64,000 nt of DNA, from assembly GCF_900474185.1 (NCBI RefSeq), contig NZ_UCNW01000009.1, positions 1 through 64,000 on the forward strand, read 5' to 3'. The position numbers and the translations under genes were made by a program. Positions 59,201-64,000 of this stretch are shown here, piece by piece. Under the pieces are notes generated by a model. It saw nothing but the letters and a program-made list of their open reading frames with translations, did no database searches and was not told where the DNA came from. The stretch is from Synechococcus sp. UW69. GTDB taxonomy: Bacteria > Cyanobacteriota > Cyanobacteriia > PCC-6307 > Cyanobiaceae. The first letter of the stretch is position 1. Every line of letters begins with the position of its first letter.

Positions 59201-59739
59201 CAGCTTTTTAGTTGAGCAAGCTGAGAGGAACCCCAAATAACGGGTGTTGTTCCATAGTAACCAGAGCCTTTATGAAGATGATTACTTGAGTTCTTATCCC
59301 ACCAACCCACATCGTGAAAACTATTGTTCCCCGTCTTCCGGCGTATAACCACCCCCAACTGAAAACCATTGCGCAGGTCGCTATCACCACGCATTTTTAG
59401 CGCTGCATCATCAATCCAATCACTCAGATCAAGCCGATCAATTTTCCACTTACCAGATTCTGTATACATATCGGGGCAGTTATAGTAATGATCGCAGCCG
59501 TATTTAAAACGCTTGTCGATGCCCTTCCCCCATTTGACAGACGTATAACCACCAGAAAAATCGGCTGTTGGCTCAGAACGGAAAATCGGCAAGGAAGAAT
59601 ACTTGCCGCCGCCAGGCGCATGAGGCGAATCACTGGCCCGTGCCGGCATCTCACTGAACCAGGCCAGCTGAGCGAGGGCCGCAAAAAAGATCAGAAATTT
59701 GTAGCTCTGAGCTCTTGACTTGTGGCGATCTTTTTTCAC
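53089..59739 (-). CDS. Giant autotransporter-like surface protein 2 (PATR passenger, Asp-rich linker, beta-barrel)
   Basis: About 2216 aa from the GTG at 59739, which yields a Sec signal (KFLIFFAALAQLAWFSEMPARA then SDS). The frame is open upstream to a TTG at 59820, but that would put a charged extension before the signal. After a unique N-terminal domain with GYDHYYNCPD-like Cys, a long beta-helical passenger follows with many PATR units (GTTTLHSDKSDYSGHTEI, GVTIIYGQESDYSGDT, GLTTLSGKNDYTGNT). Then come a calcium-type Asp-rich region (about 1630-1758, DDDGLPDYIDP and DTDDDGMPDLIDEDDD), the linker shared with autotransporter 1, and a barrel from about 1920 ending GGVTFQF. Among the largest proteins a picocyanobacterium makes. 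Function unknown; adhesion or cell-surface layer are possibilities. Confidence 0.85.
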   Translation of the reverse strand: MKKDRHKSRAQSYKFLIFFAALAQLAWFSEMPARASDSPHAPGGGKYSSLPIFRSEPTADFSGGYTSVKWGKGIDKRFKYGCDHYYNCPDMYTESGKWKIDRLDLSDWIDDAALKMRGDSDLRNGFQLGVVIRRKTGNNSFHDVGWWDKNSSNHLHKGSGYYGTTPVIWGSSQLAQLKSWQENLGVVVSNNILTDWTKDSAKSKKRTAVTEFTFEAGTNPFARHHSGNINSGDAKLIYSESINFDKTVDGGWLDVLDPTGAGNNTLTIRGGGTVNGASTRCSAAKNKFESLTISVSGSGSTLNADCHLDAADLIVSDGGKIQDVKNANAKIKVDASAGNSVSLLEDVDGDIDVYAPVRYISGSSGEFTLHAGTSELDLNSRAHSDVTVNLLAGSVKSGSSKSIDAQAGTIDSINGSTDVVKKGAGTTIVSNSSYSGSTSVREGTLKAAAANAFSASSDTTVEGGATLDLGGETQTINTLTVKGGKSKVENGTLVNRNLINEGQINLTGLSQSQGSIVNAGEINLGSGSLQATRVTNSDTLDVKESAEVESLVNSAYATFEDLKVDQSGSNHSIENSAFLTIKGSLETEDSVLTRGNSRTTITGVAEQTSADLGGLMVGAEKTQSGTSTFTISDGNLTSNSIEIGHQDSSSKSSLTLNEGDVLSHSITIQSGSTLDVKKGHIDLFEKGNTSGGFMELHGIAKAVVLEGSEGADDITLDQGSELTLSSGMFTNQGECSGDGCSAAIHLDQGNDLLLTKQATVSIPTGSVIDGGDIGSISDGEWQGEINVYQNLTPDQSPGFEKSSLRNFALINYDGDWETPKGLTGCDFDDDGNFSVSSDKTCLLLETELPKGNTLTIDNAATFRAGVISFDVDGDDSTSKNNVIRLHEGNLSAVAVEGRSDVDDQFLLGSGTDKAGSGALSVQMLSGIDRITQQGGTWTYDIKAYGFGDEPLALQVNAGDVIIDSTTAVSGEGTGEATFSSIEVESSVLSEITNKGELTVTDGIRRNDGVTAKASLRTTSGATTKLGGSSNYSGNTIVEKGGTLVALNAKALSESSDHEIHGVLELGGAGINQRVNRLNLEGGSIYDGILSTKKGVFSTGGQIYAKLTTGDEKDGGLVVTAGTTTLHSDKSDYSGHTEIKEGATLQAGGEDVLSKESVHTVSGTLNLGGDSINQNVKQLNLEGGEISEGVLSTANGLISSGGTVYAQLSGEGGLIAEDGVTIIYGQESDYSGDTTVKSEATLRAGAELVLNAASEHTIAGTLDLGGVAQHVNELVLDGGSIEKGSLTWGENPNDDLLSKGGTISANLTGQGGLIAANGLTTLSGKNDYTGNTRIDKGATLKAGVDDALSPESEVITINQLGTLDLNGTDQIVQSIELKGGSIDGNGGVLNAQKITSTGGVIKDLGKGRIPSGSGSLDELRIQSGVTVFSGRNNFRGELNVVGGVAKGANHFSFSPNIWTTATDRGILDLMGYKQYISQLDIFEGGRLYVDQANPLEADYINLRAGSKHSFKPGGVVVHLDSKEGKSPIKVNDSFAYESGTLVVAASATDDPEGTWPIIEGNVENVEELAEETYLVVAGSDGDASRAYPFNGLRDGDENVVMGPALYKGYLSKGSLNLEIEPKIQEELFCSLHPGDPDCDDLDFNDQRPELEADSLLPIVPCDDEDYCQLGEDPDVEDLPDEDDDGLPDYIDPHPNKPCEGDDCLVSNNLPDTDDDGMPDLIDEDDDNDGIPDDKDPDDDGDGELDQLPGCEVGDDLCDVISDIPGDEDEAWGEEEEDAGEVIDALLDGLAEEEIDLPLSFDYGQLARLVASGLAPRNVDAAGRGLALHNNLLVDTLFDRQPLRQFEELLVSEEVVEESVVEEEAVIEEAAPVQPLWLKTDELADAEAAQYVEGAVAQADADAETADAEALRFVDQQDDELDLAMRDGVSAWVKGFGGNSRADESSILYNDYSLDAYGTSFGVDVALSESFQIGAYANYGDVNVHQHSGDTGGGSWNPEGWGGGITAQYSTRHFYVQGLLGASEFSGEQSRNILQINNDLGGNTAKGDKSVTSYLGALRIGAPFKTGGVVLEPQGQVVWTRNHEQGFSETSGTEQNLRLKYKSRTTNFAETELGMKLSVPIRTGERALLVPSLRAAWLADWNQANEGQEIGYKFTNKTVDFESQLGTENGALIEAGLDYTVQNFNGVSVKLYGRGGMEFWASDRGTTWRASGGVTFQF
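54466..54850 (-). other. Segment encoding Asp-rich, calcium-binding-like repeats
   Basis: Within autotransporter 2. Repeated D-x-D-D-D-G-x-P-D words resemble thrombospondin type 3 repeats, which bind calcium. Paired Cys words (CEGDDC, CDDEDYC) flank them. Autotransporter 1 has the KPNPP linker at the same place. Confidence 0.8.
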
Positions 59740-59841
59740 TCTTCTGTAGAGGTTCTCTTCAAAAGCTAGAGATTTCCAGGTCGCACGCAACCCAACCCGA
59801 AAACAAACGATTGCGACCAACGCGACTGAGAATAATTCCCG

Positions 59842-60729
59842 CTATTGATCACATTGGAAGCGACGGCCAGGGCCCTCCAGCCGCCAGGCATGCAATCGAT
59901 AGCCCCCATCCCCGGGGGTTGCGGTGGCTGAAATCTCGCGATTCAGCAGGTACAGCGGATCCCCCAGCAGCGGACTGCCCAGCTGCGCCAGATGAATGCG
60001 GATCTGATGCGGCCGCCCCGTCGTGATCGTCACCTGCAAGCGATCACCCTCAGCCGTGCGCTCCAACAGCTCCAGCTCGGAGTGGGCTGAGAGCCGTTTG
60101 CGAATCGGCGCATCGTCGAGCGGTTCCGGCCCCCAGATCCAACCGAGCAGCGGATGCGGCCGTTCCACCACATCACTGCTCACCGTCAACGACTGCCCCA
60201 GCTCCAACCCCGGCACCCGCTGGCTCCAGGCCTGATACACCTTGCGGCAACCACCATCAGGCCGGAACTGCTTCGACCAGAGCGCGCGGGTTTGCTGCGA
60301 ACGGGCACACACCTGCAAGCCAGAGGTGAACCGCCCCAAGCGGTGCACCGGCCGCGCCCCGGCGGGTTCGAGCAAGGCGGTGAGGGTGTGGCGCAAAAAG
60401 CCACCACCGGGCATCACCGGCAAGCCCGAGGGCTTGTTGATCACCAACAGGTCGCCGTCATCGTGGATTGTCTCCCACTGATCGGGAATCGCCTCCTCCA
60501 GCCATGGCGGACGCCGCCAACAGAGAGTCTCTCCGCCCTGCAGCGCTCGATCCTCTGAGAGAAGCGTTCCGTTCAAATCCAGCTCACCAGCGGCGATTCT
60601 GTGCTGCCACACTGCCCTATCGGAGTGGCGGTAGCGGTCCGCCAGCCAACCGCTCACCAAGGTGCCAGCATCAGCCCGTGGCACCCGGTCGCGGTAGCTC
60701 CAGCCGTCGTTAAGCGCGGCCGCCTTCAA
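59842..60729 (-). CDS. RluA-family pseudouridine synthase homologue
   Basis: 295 aa. An S4-like N-terminal region (AGELDLNGTLLSED, LCWRRPPW) precedes the RluA fold: HDDGDLLVINKPSGLPVMPGG, the motif II region PVHRLGRFTSGLQVCARS, and the C-terminal TGRPHQIRIHLAQLGSPLLGDPLY. In RluA enzymes the motif reads HRLDRxTSG and its Asp is the catalytic nucleophile; here the codon at 60336-60334 is GGG (Gly). Some plant and cyanobacterial homologues may share this change, as I remember, so it may be a distinct subfamily. Downstream the autotransporter 2 frame begins 21 bases away. Confidence 0.82.
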   Translation of the reverse strand: MKAAALNDGWSYRDRVPRADAGTLVSGWLADRYRHSDRAVWQHRIAAGELDLNGTLLSEDRALQGGETLCWRRPPWLEEAIPDQWETIHDDGDLLVINKPSGLPVMPGGGFLRHTLTALLEPAGARPVHRLGRFTSGLQVCARSQQTRALWSKQFRPDGGCRKVYQAWSQRVPGLELGQSLTVSSDVVERPHPLLGWIWGPEPLDDAPIRKRLSAHSELELLERTAEGDRLQVTITTGRPHQIRIHLAQLGSPLLGDPLYLLNREISATATPGDGGYRLHAWRLEGPGRRFQCDQ

Positions 60730-61463
60730 GTCACCAGACGGTGCTCCAACGCATAACGCACCAGTTCCGTGCGACTGGAGGTGCCCGTCTTGTTGAAAAG
60801 CCGGCTCACGTACTTCTCGACGTTGCGGATCGAGGTCTCCAGCTGACGGGCGATCTCCTTGTTCATCAAGCCTTCTGCCACCAGCTGCAGCACACTCGCC
60901 TCCCGCGGCGTGAAACTGTGCACCACCGGCTCGGTGGAGGGCAGCGCTTCCGCCTGGGCCAGCAGTGAGCGGATCTCGGTGATCTGCTTGGCCATCTGGC
61001 CCATGTCGGTGTCGGCAAAGCGAGCCGCTTCCTGCAGCAGCCGTTGCTGACGCTGGGCGACGTTGCGCACCCGCGCCACCAGCTCATCAGGATCGAAAGG
61101 CTTGGGGATGTAGTCATCCACCCCGGCGAGATAGCCCTGGGTGCGGTCTGCCGTCATGCCCTTGGCGGTGAGGAAGATCACCGGGGTACCGCCGAGCCGT
61201 TCATCCGCCCGCAGCTTCTGCAGCAAGCCATAGCCATCGAGCCGCGGCATCATCACGTCGCTGATCACCACATCCGGCAGCATCTGCTGGGCCTTGGCGA
61301 ACCCTTCTTCCCCATCCACCGCGGTGGTCACATCGAAACCTTCGTCTTCCAGGTAGGCCTGCACCGCCGTGCGCAGGCCCGGCTCGTCATCCACCAGCAA
61401 CAGCCTTGGCGTGGGCGCCGCGGCCTCTACAGATTCATCGGTGGGGGTGGGCGCGTCGCTCAT
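60726..61463 (-). CDS. ycf29: NarL-type response regulator Ycf29
   Basis: 245 aa. Receiver domain with LLLVDDEPGLRTAVQAYLEDEGF, the phospho-acceptor Asp in VVISDVMMPRLDGYG, FLTAKGMTADRTQGYLAG and YIPKPFDPDEL. LuxR-type DNA-binding domain with FTPREASVLQLVAEGLMNKEIARQLETSIRNVEKYVSRLFNKTGTSSRTELVRYALEH. The long conserved C-terminus matches the Ycf29/TctD-like protein of red algal plastids. Targets are not defined. It overlaps the start of the pseudouridine synthase homologue by 4 bases. Confidence 0.85.
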   Translation of the reverse strand: MSDAPTPTDESVEAAAPTPRLLLVDDEPGLRTAVQAYLEDEGFDVTTAVDGEEGFAKAQQMLPDVVISDVMMPRLDGYGLLQKLRADERLGGTPVIFLTAKGMTADRTQGYLAGVDDYIPKPFDPDELVARVRNVAQRQQRLLQEAARFADTDMGQMAKQITEIRSLLAQAEALPSTEPVVHSFTPREASVLQLVAEGLMNKEIARQLETSIRNVEKYVSRLFNKTGTSSRTELVRYALEHRLVT

Positions 61464-61502
61464 GGCCGGAATCGCTCTGGTCGCAATGTATGGAGGCCAA
61501 GC

Positions 61503-62015
61503 TCATCGAGCTAGTGCGGGTAACTGCTCCTGCTGTTCGGGAATCAGGGTCGAATAGCCCAGATCCAGAGCTTTTTGACGCAACGTGGCGGGGTCGGTTC
61601 CCGCGACCTCCGGCACGCAGGCTGCCCACCACACCAGGTGATCCTCCCGGTTGAAATCGGTGATCGGGCCGCCGGGATTCAGGGTGCGCACGTACACCAC
61701 CAGCGGCGTGCGTTTCACCCGCACAGGCTTGGTGGTGGAGCAGTTGACGCTCTCGACATAGACGTTCAGATCCGACGCCGACTCCTCCCACAAGCTGTAG
61801 CTGCGGGTATCGGGATTCGAAGGCGCTGGCGTCACCCCATAGATCCCGATCGACAAAGTGCCGACGGGGGCCGGTCGTTCGATCAACACCTTGAGATCGG
61901 CCGGCCGGGATTGGCGCATTTGCTCCAGCACCTGCTCACGATCGAAGCCACTGACAGGCTGCGCGCAAACCAACCAGCCCAAGCCCAGCAGAGCCATCGG
62001 CAATCGCAGACCCAT
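61503..62015 (-). CDS. Small exported protein of unknown function
   Basis: 170 aa from the ATG at 62015 (MGLRLPMALLGLGWLVCAQPVSG), which gives a clear signal peptide. The mature part is mixed polar with two Cys (VNCSTTK and AACVPE) that may pair, plus the words VGTLSIGIYGVTPAP and VWWAACVPEVAG. I do not recognise the family. The frame is open to 62054, but that adds residues ahead of the signal. Next to ycf29 on the same strand, 39 bases apart. Confidence 0.65.
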   Translation of the reverse strand: MGLRLPMALLGLGWLVCAQPVSGFDREQVLEQMRQSRPADLKVLIERPAPVGTLSIGIYGVTPAPSNPDTRSYSLWEESASDLNVYVESVNCSTTKPVRVKRTPLVVYVRTLNPGGPITDFNREDHLVWWAACVPEVAGTDPATLRQKALDLGYSTLIPEQQEQLPALAR

Positions 62016-62068
62016 GCCAGTGCTGTTCGCAATGCAGCACCATGATCGCAACATCTGCCTGATTCGTC

Positions 62069-63202
62069 CTGAGCGGTTCCGCTCTCGCCTTTGACTTCCA
62101 GGCCACCACCCCCTGTGCGGCCGAGGTGGTGGAGGCGATGGCGCCCTTCTGGAGTGCGGAATGGGGCAATCCCTCCAGCCGTCAGCATCGGCTCGGCCTC
62201 AGCGCCTCTGCAGCGGTGAAGCTGGCGCGACGTCAGCTGGCGGAGGCTCTGGAGGTGACCCCGGAACGGCTGGTGTTCACCAGTGGTGCGACGGAGGCCA
62301 ACAATCTGGCGCTGCTGGGCCATGCCCGCGCCCTAGGCAAGGCCCATCTGATCAGCGTGGCCAGCGAACACCACGCCGTGCTCGATCCCCTCAAGCAGCT
62401 GCAGCGGGAAGGCTTCAGCGTGACCCTGCTGCCCCCAGGCCCCGATGGACTGATCACTCCGGAACAGCTGGAGGAGGCGATCACCCCCGACACCCGGCTG
62501 GTGAGCGTGATGGCAGCCAACAACGAAATCGGTGTGCTCCAGCCGCTGGAGCAGCTGGGTGCCCTCTGCCAGGCCCATGGCATCACCCTGCACAGCGACG
62601 GGGCCCAGGCCTTCGGGACGCTGCCGCTGAACCCCGACGCCCTGGGGGTTGATCTACTGAGCCTCAGTGCCCACAAGCTGTATGGGCCCAAAGGCATCGG
62701 CGCCCTGGTGCTGCGGGAGGGCATCGCCATCGAACCGCTGCAGTGGGGGGGCGGCCAGGAAGCAGGGCTCCGGGCCGGCACCCTGCCCACCGCCTTGATC
62801 GTGGGCTTTGCCGCGGCAGCCCGCCTCGCGCTTGAAGAGCGGGATGAGCGCAACAGCCGGTTGCAACGCCTGCGCGATCAGCTCTGGGAAGGCCTGCAGC
62901 AGCGCCTTCCCGGCGTGCTGCTCAATGGAGCGCTGCAGCCGCGCCTGCCCCACAACCTCAACATCAGCCTGCCTGGGGTGAACGGCAGCCGCCTACATCG
63001 GGCCCTGCGCCCCCACCTGGCCTGCAGCAGTGGCTCCGCCTGCAGCAATGGCGCTCCATCCCATGTACTGCAAGCGATCGGTCGCTCACGCGCTGAAGCC
63101 GAAGCCTCGCTGCGCCTGAGCCTGGGGCGCGACACCACAGCAGCCGAGGTGGAACAGGCCATCGCCGTGATCCACGACGCCGTCGCTGCCGCCCAGCTCT
63201 GA
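62069..63202 (+). CDS. Cysteine desulfurase (IscS/NifS type)
   Basis: PLP enzyme that takes sulfur from cysteine for Fe-S clusters. The PLP Lys is in LSLSAHKLYGPKG, SEHHAVLDPL holds the catalytic His, AANNEIGVLQPLE the Asn/Glu pair, HSDGAQAFG the Asp, and the persulfide Cys is in ACSSGSACSNG. Coding homology begins upstream of the first usual start (GTG 62126): FDFQATTPCAAEVVEAM matches the normal NATTP opening. The frame is open only back to a TGA at 62060-62062 and holds no ATG, GTG or TTG there, so a CTG at 62069 is the best guess for the start. Confidence 0.85.
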   Translation: MSGSALAFDFQATTPCAAEVVEAMAPFWSAEWGNPSSRQHRLGLSASAAVKLARRQLAEALEVTPERLVFTSGATEANNLALLGHARALGKAHLISVASEHHAVLDPLKQLQREGFSVTLLPPGPDGLITPEQLEEAITPDTRLVSVMAANNEIGVLQPLEQLGALCQAHGITLHSDGAQAFGTLPLNPDALGVDLLSLSAHKLYGPKGIGALVLREGIAIEPLQWGGGQEAGLRAGTLPTALIVGFAAAARLALEERDERNSRLQRLRDQLWEGLQQRLPGVLLNGALQPRLPHNLNISLPGVNGSRLHRALRPHLACSSGSACSNGAPSHVLQAIGRSRAEAEASLRLSLGRDTTAAEVEQAIAVIHDAVAAAQL

Positions 63203-63235
63203 TCCCCCTACGTTCCAGTCGACTGAGCTAGATCC

Positions 63236-64000
63236 ATGAGCAGCAGGGCCGAACTCTCCGTCGGGACCGCCATCCAGGAAGGCTGGCGTGCCTTTCGCCT
63301 GGCCCCCTGGGTCTTTGTCGGTTTTGTGCTGCTCAGCGCGCTGCTCGCCCAATTGGCCAATCTCATTCCCGTCCTGGGCGCGCTGGTGGCGACTCTGGTG
63401 AACCTTTGGGGCGGCGTCGGCCTGATCCGCGGCTCCTGGATCGCCCTGGAAGGCACCGCCCCCAGCTTCGAAGACTTCACCCGCTGGAACGGCTCTGCCG
63501 TCTGGCGCCTATTCAGCCGACAGTTGGTGCTGACTCTGCTGCTGCTGCCCATCGCCCTGCTGGTGATCGTCGTGGCCCTCAATGCCGCAGATGCCTGGAC
63601 CGTGTTTCGACCGCTGATGAACCTGGCGTTAACGGTGGACCCCAACGATCCGCAACTAGCAGACGCAGGCAGTGTGGCCGCCCTGGAGCTGGCGCTCAAC
63701 GTCAGCAGCAGCCCCCTGGCGTTGCTGACCCTGGCCGTCGGCTGGTTGTTCGCCACTTACATGCAGGTGAACCAAAGTTTCCTTGGCTTCATTGCGCTGC
63801 TGGAGGACCGGAACCCGATCGCCACCATCCAACGGGGCATCTCCGTGGTGCAGGGCCAGTGGTGGCAAGTGCTGGGCCTGCTGATCCTGCAGGTGCTGAT
63901 CCTGCTGCTGGGGGTTCTGGCCTGTGTGGTGGGTCTGGTGGCCGCCGCTCCGGTCTGCATTTGCATCACCGGCGCTGCCTACCGACAGCTGTTTGGCCAA
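63236..64000 (+). CDS. Multi-pass membrane protein, cut by the window end
   Basis: 255 codons from the ATG at 63236 run open to the last base, so the 3' end is missing. The start is SSRAELSVGTAIQEGWRAFRLAPW, followed by several long hydrophobic helices and a GGVGLIRGSWIALEG loop. The shape (an amphipathic start, then helices with Arg/Trp at the ends and LALLTLAVGWLFATYMQVNQSFLGFIALLEDRN) resembles bacterial glycerophosphoryl-diester-like or YciC/DUF975-type membrane proteins, but I cannot assign it. 33 bases after the cysteine desulfurase gene. Confidence 0.7.
   Translation, partial: MSSRAELSVGTAIQEGWRAFRLAPWVFVGFVLLSALLAQLANLIPVLGALVATLVNLWGGVGLIRGSWIALEGTAPSFEDFTRWNGSAVWRLFSRQLVLTLLLLPIALLVIVVALNAADAWTVFRPLMNLALTVDPNDPQLADAGSVAALELALNVSSSPLALLTLAVGWLFATYMQVNQSFLGFIALLEDRNPIATIQRGISVVQGQWWQVLGLLILQVLILLLGVLACVVGLVAAAPVCICITGAAYRQLFGQ

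Overview
The window is a dense, high-GC cyanobacterial chromosome segment, most like marine picocyanobacteria (Synechococcus subcluster 5.1 type). The basis is the gene content: rpaA and rpaB regulators, ycf3, ycf29, ycf34, rbcR (ycf30) and pedR, NDH-1 genes (ndhM, ndhF, ndhD, ndhAIGE), chlM, the plant-type carotenoid genes crtB, crtP and a Z-ISO homologue, very short intergenic gaps and many TTG/GTG starts. No transposase, phage gene or CRISPR array was seen.

Layout. 0.2-9 kb: a UPF0367 protein, an ECF-type ABC ATPase, tRNA-Asn(GTT) with a terminator, rpaA, holB-tmk-copper P-type ATPase (reverse strand), ycf3, radA and rpaB. 9-13 kb: a lipid operon plsX-fabH-fabD-plsC. 13-16 kb: a YdcF-like protein, tsaB, ycf34, a CCA-adding enzyme and an RRM protein. 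16-25 kb: crtB and crtP, ndhM with a DUF3172 protein, rbcR, Z-ISO, and ndhF followed by ndhD. 25-29 kb: a LapA-like protein, scpA, a sugar nucleotidyltransferase, metF and pedR. 29-37 kb: one long reverse-strand run, DUF3352-sixA-gltA-ndhA-ndhI-ndhG-ndhE-nadK-CYTH. 37-45.6 kb: rhodanese, hrcA, trpB, a methyltransferase, a SUI1 factor, cysC, an AI-2E family permease, a membrane protein, purE, nagA and chlM.

45.7-59.8 kb is the accessory part. It holds a modular family 18 chitinase (1063 aa) and two very large autotransporter-like surface proteins (1240 and about 2216 aa). These two carry PATR-type passenger repeats, a shared linker and a nearly identical C-terminal beta-barrel ending in phenylalanine. 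All three genes lie on the reverse strand, and each is followed by short palindromes of one family (CCCTCAAYTGAGGG-like or CCCCCAAATGGGGG). The autotransporter passengers look richer in A+T than the housekeeping DNA on both sides. nagA (GlcNAc-6-phosphate deacetylase) sits 0.8 kb beyond the chitinase, so a chitin-related surface or secreted function is a reasonable inference.

59.8-64 kb returns to core genes: an RluA-type pseudouridine synthase homologue whose catalytic Asp is replaced by Gly, ycf29, a small exported protein, an IscS/NifS-type cysteine desulfurase without an obvious start codon, and a membrane protein cut by the window end.
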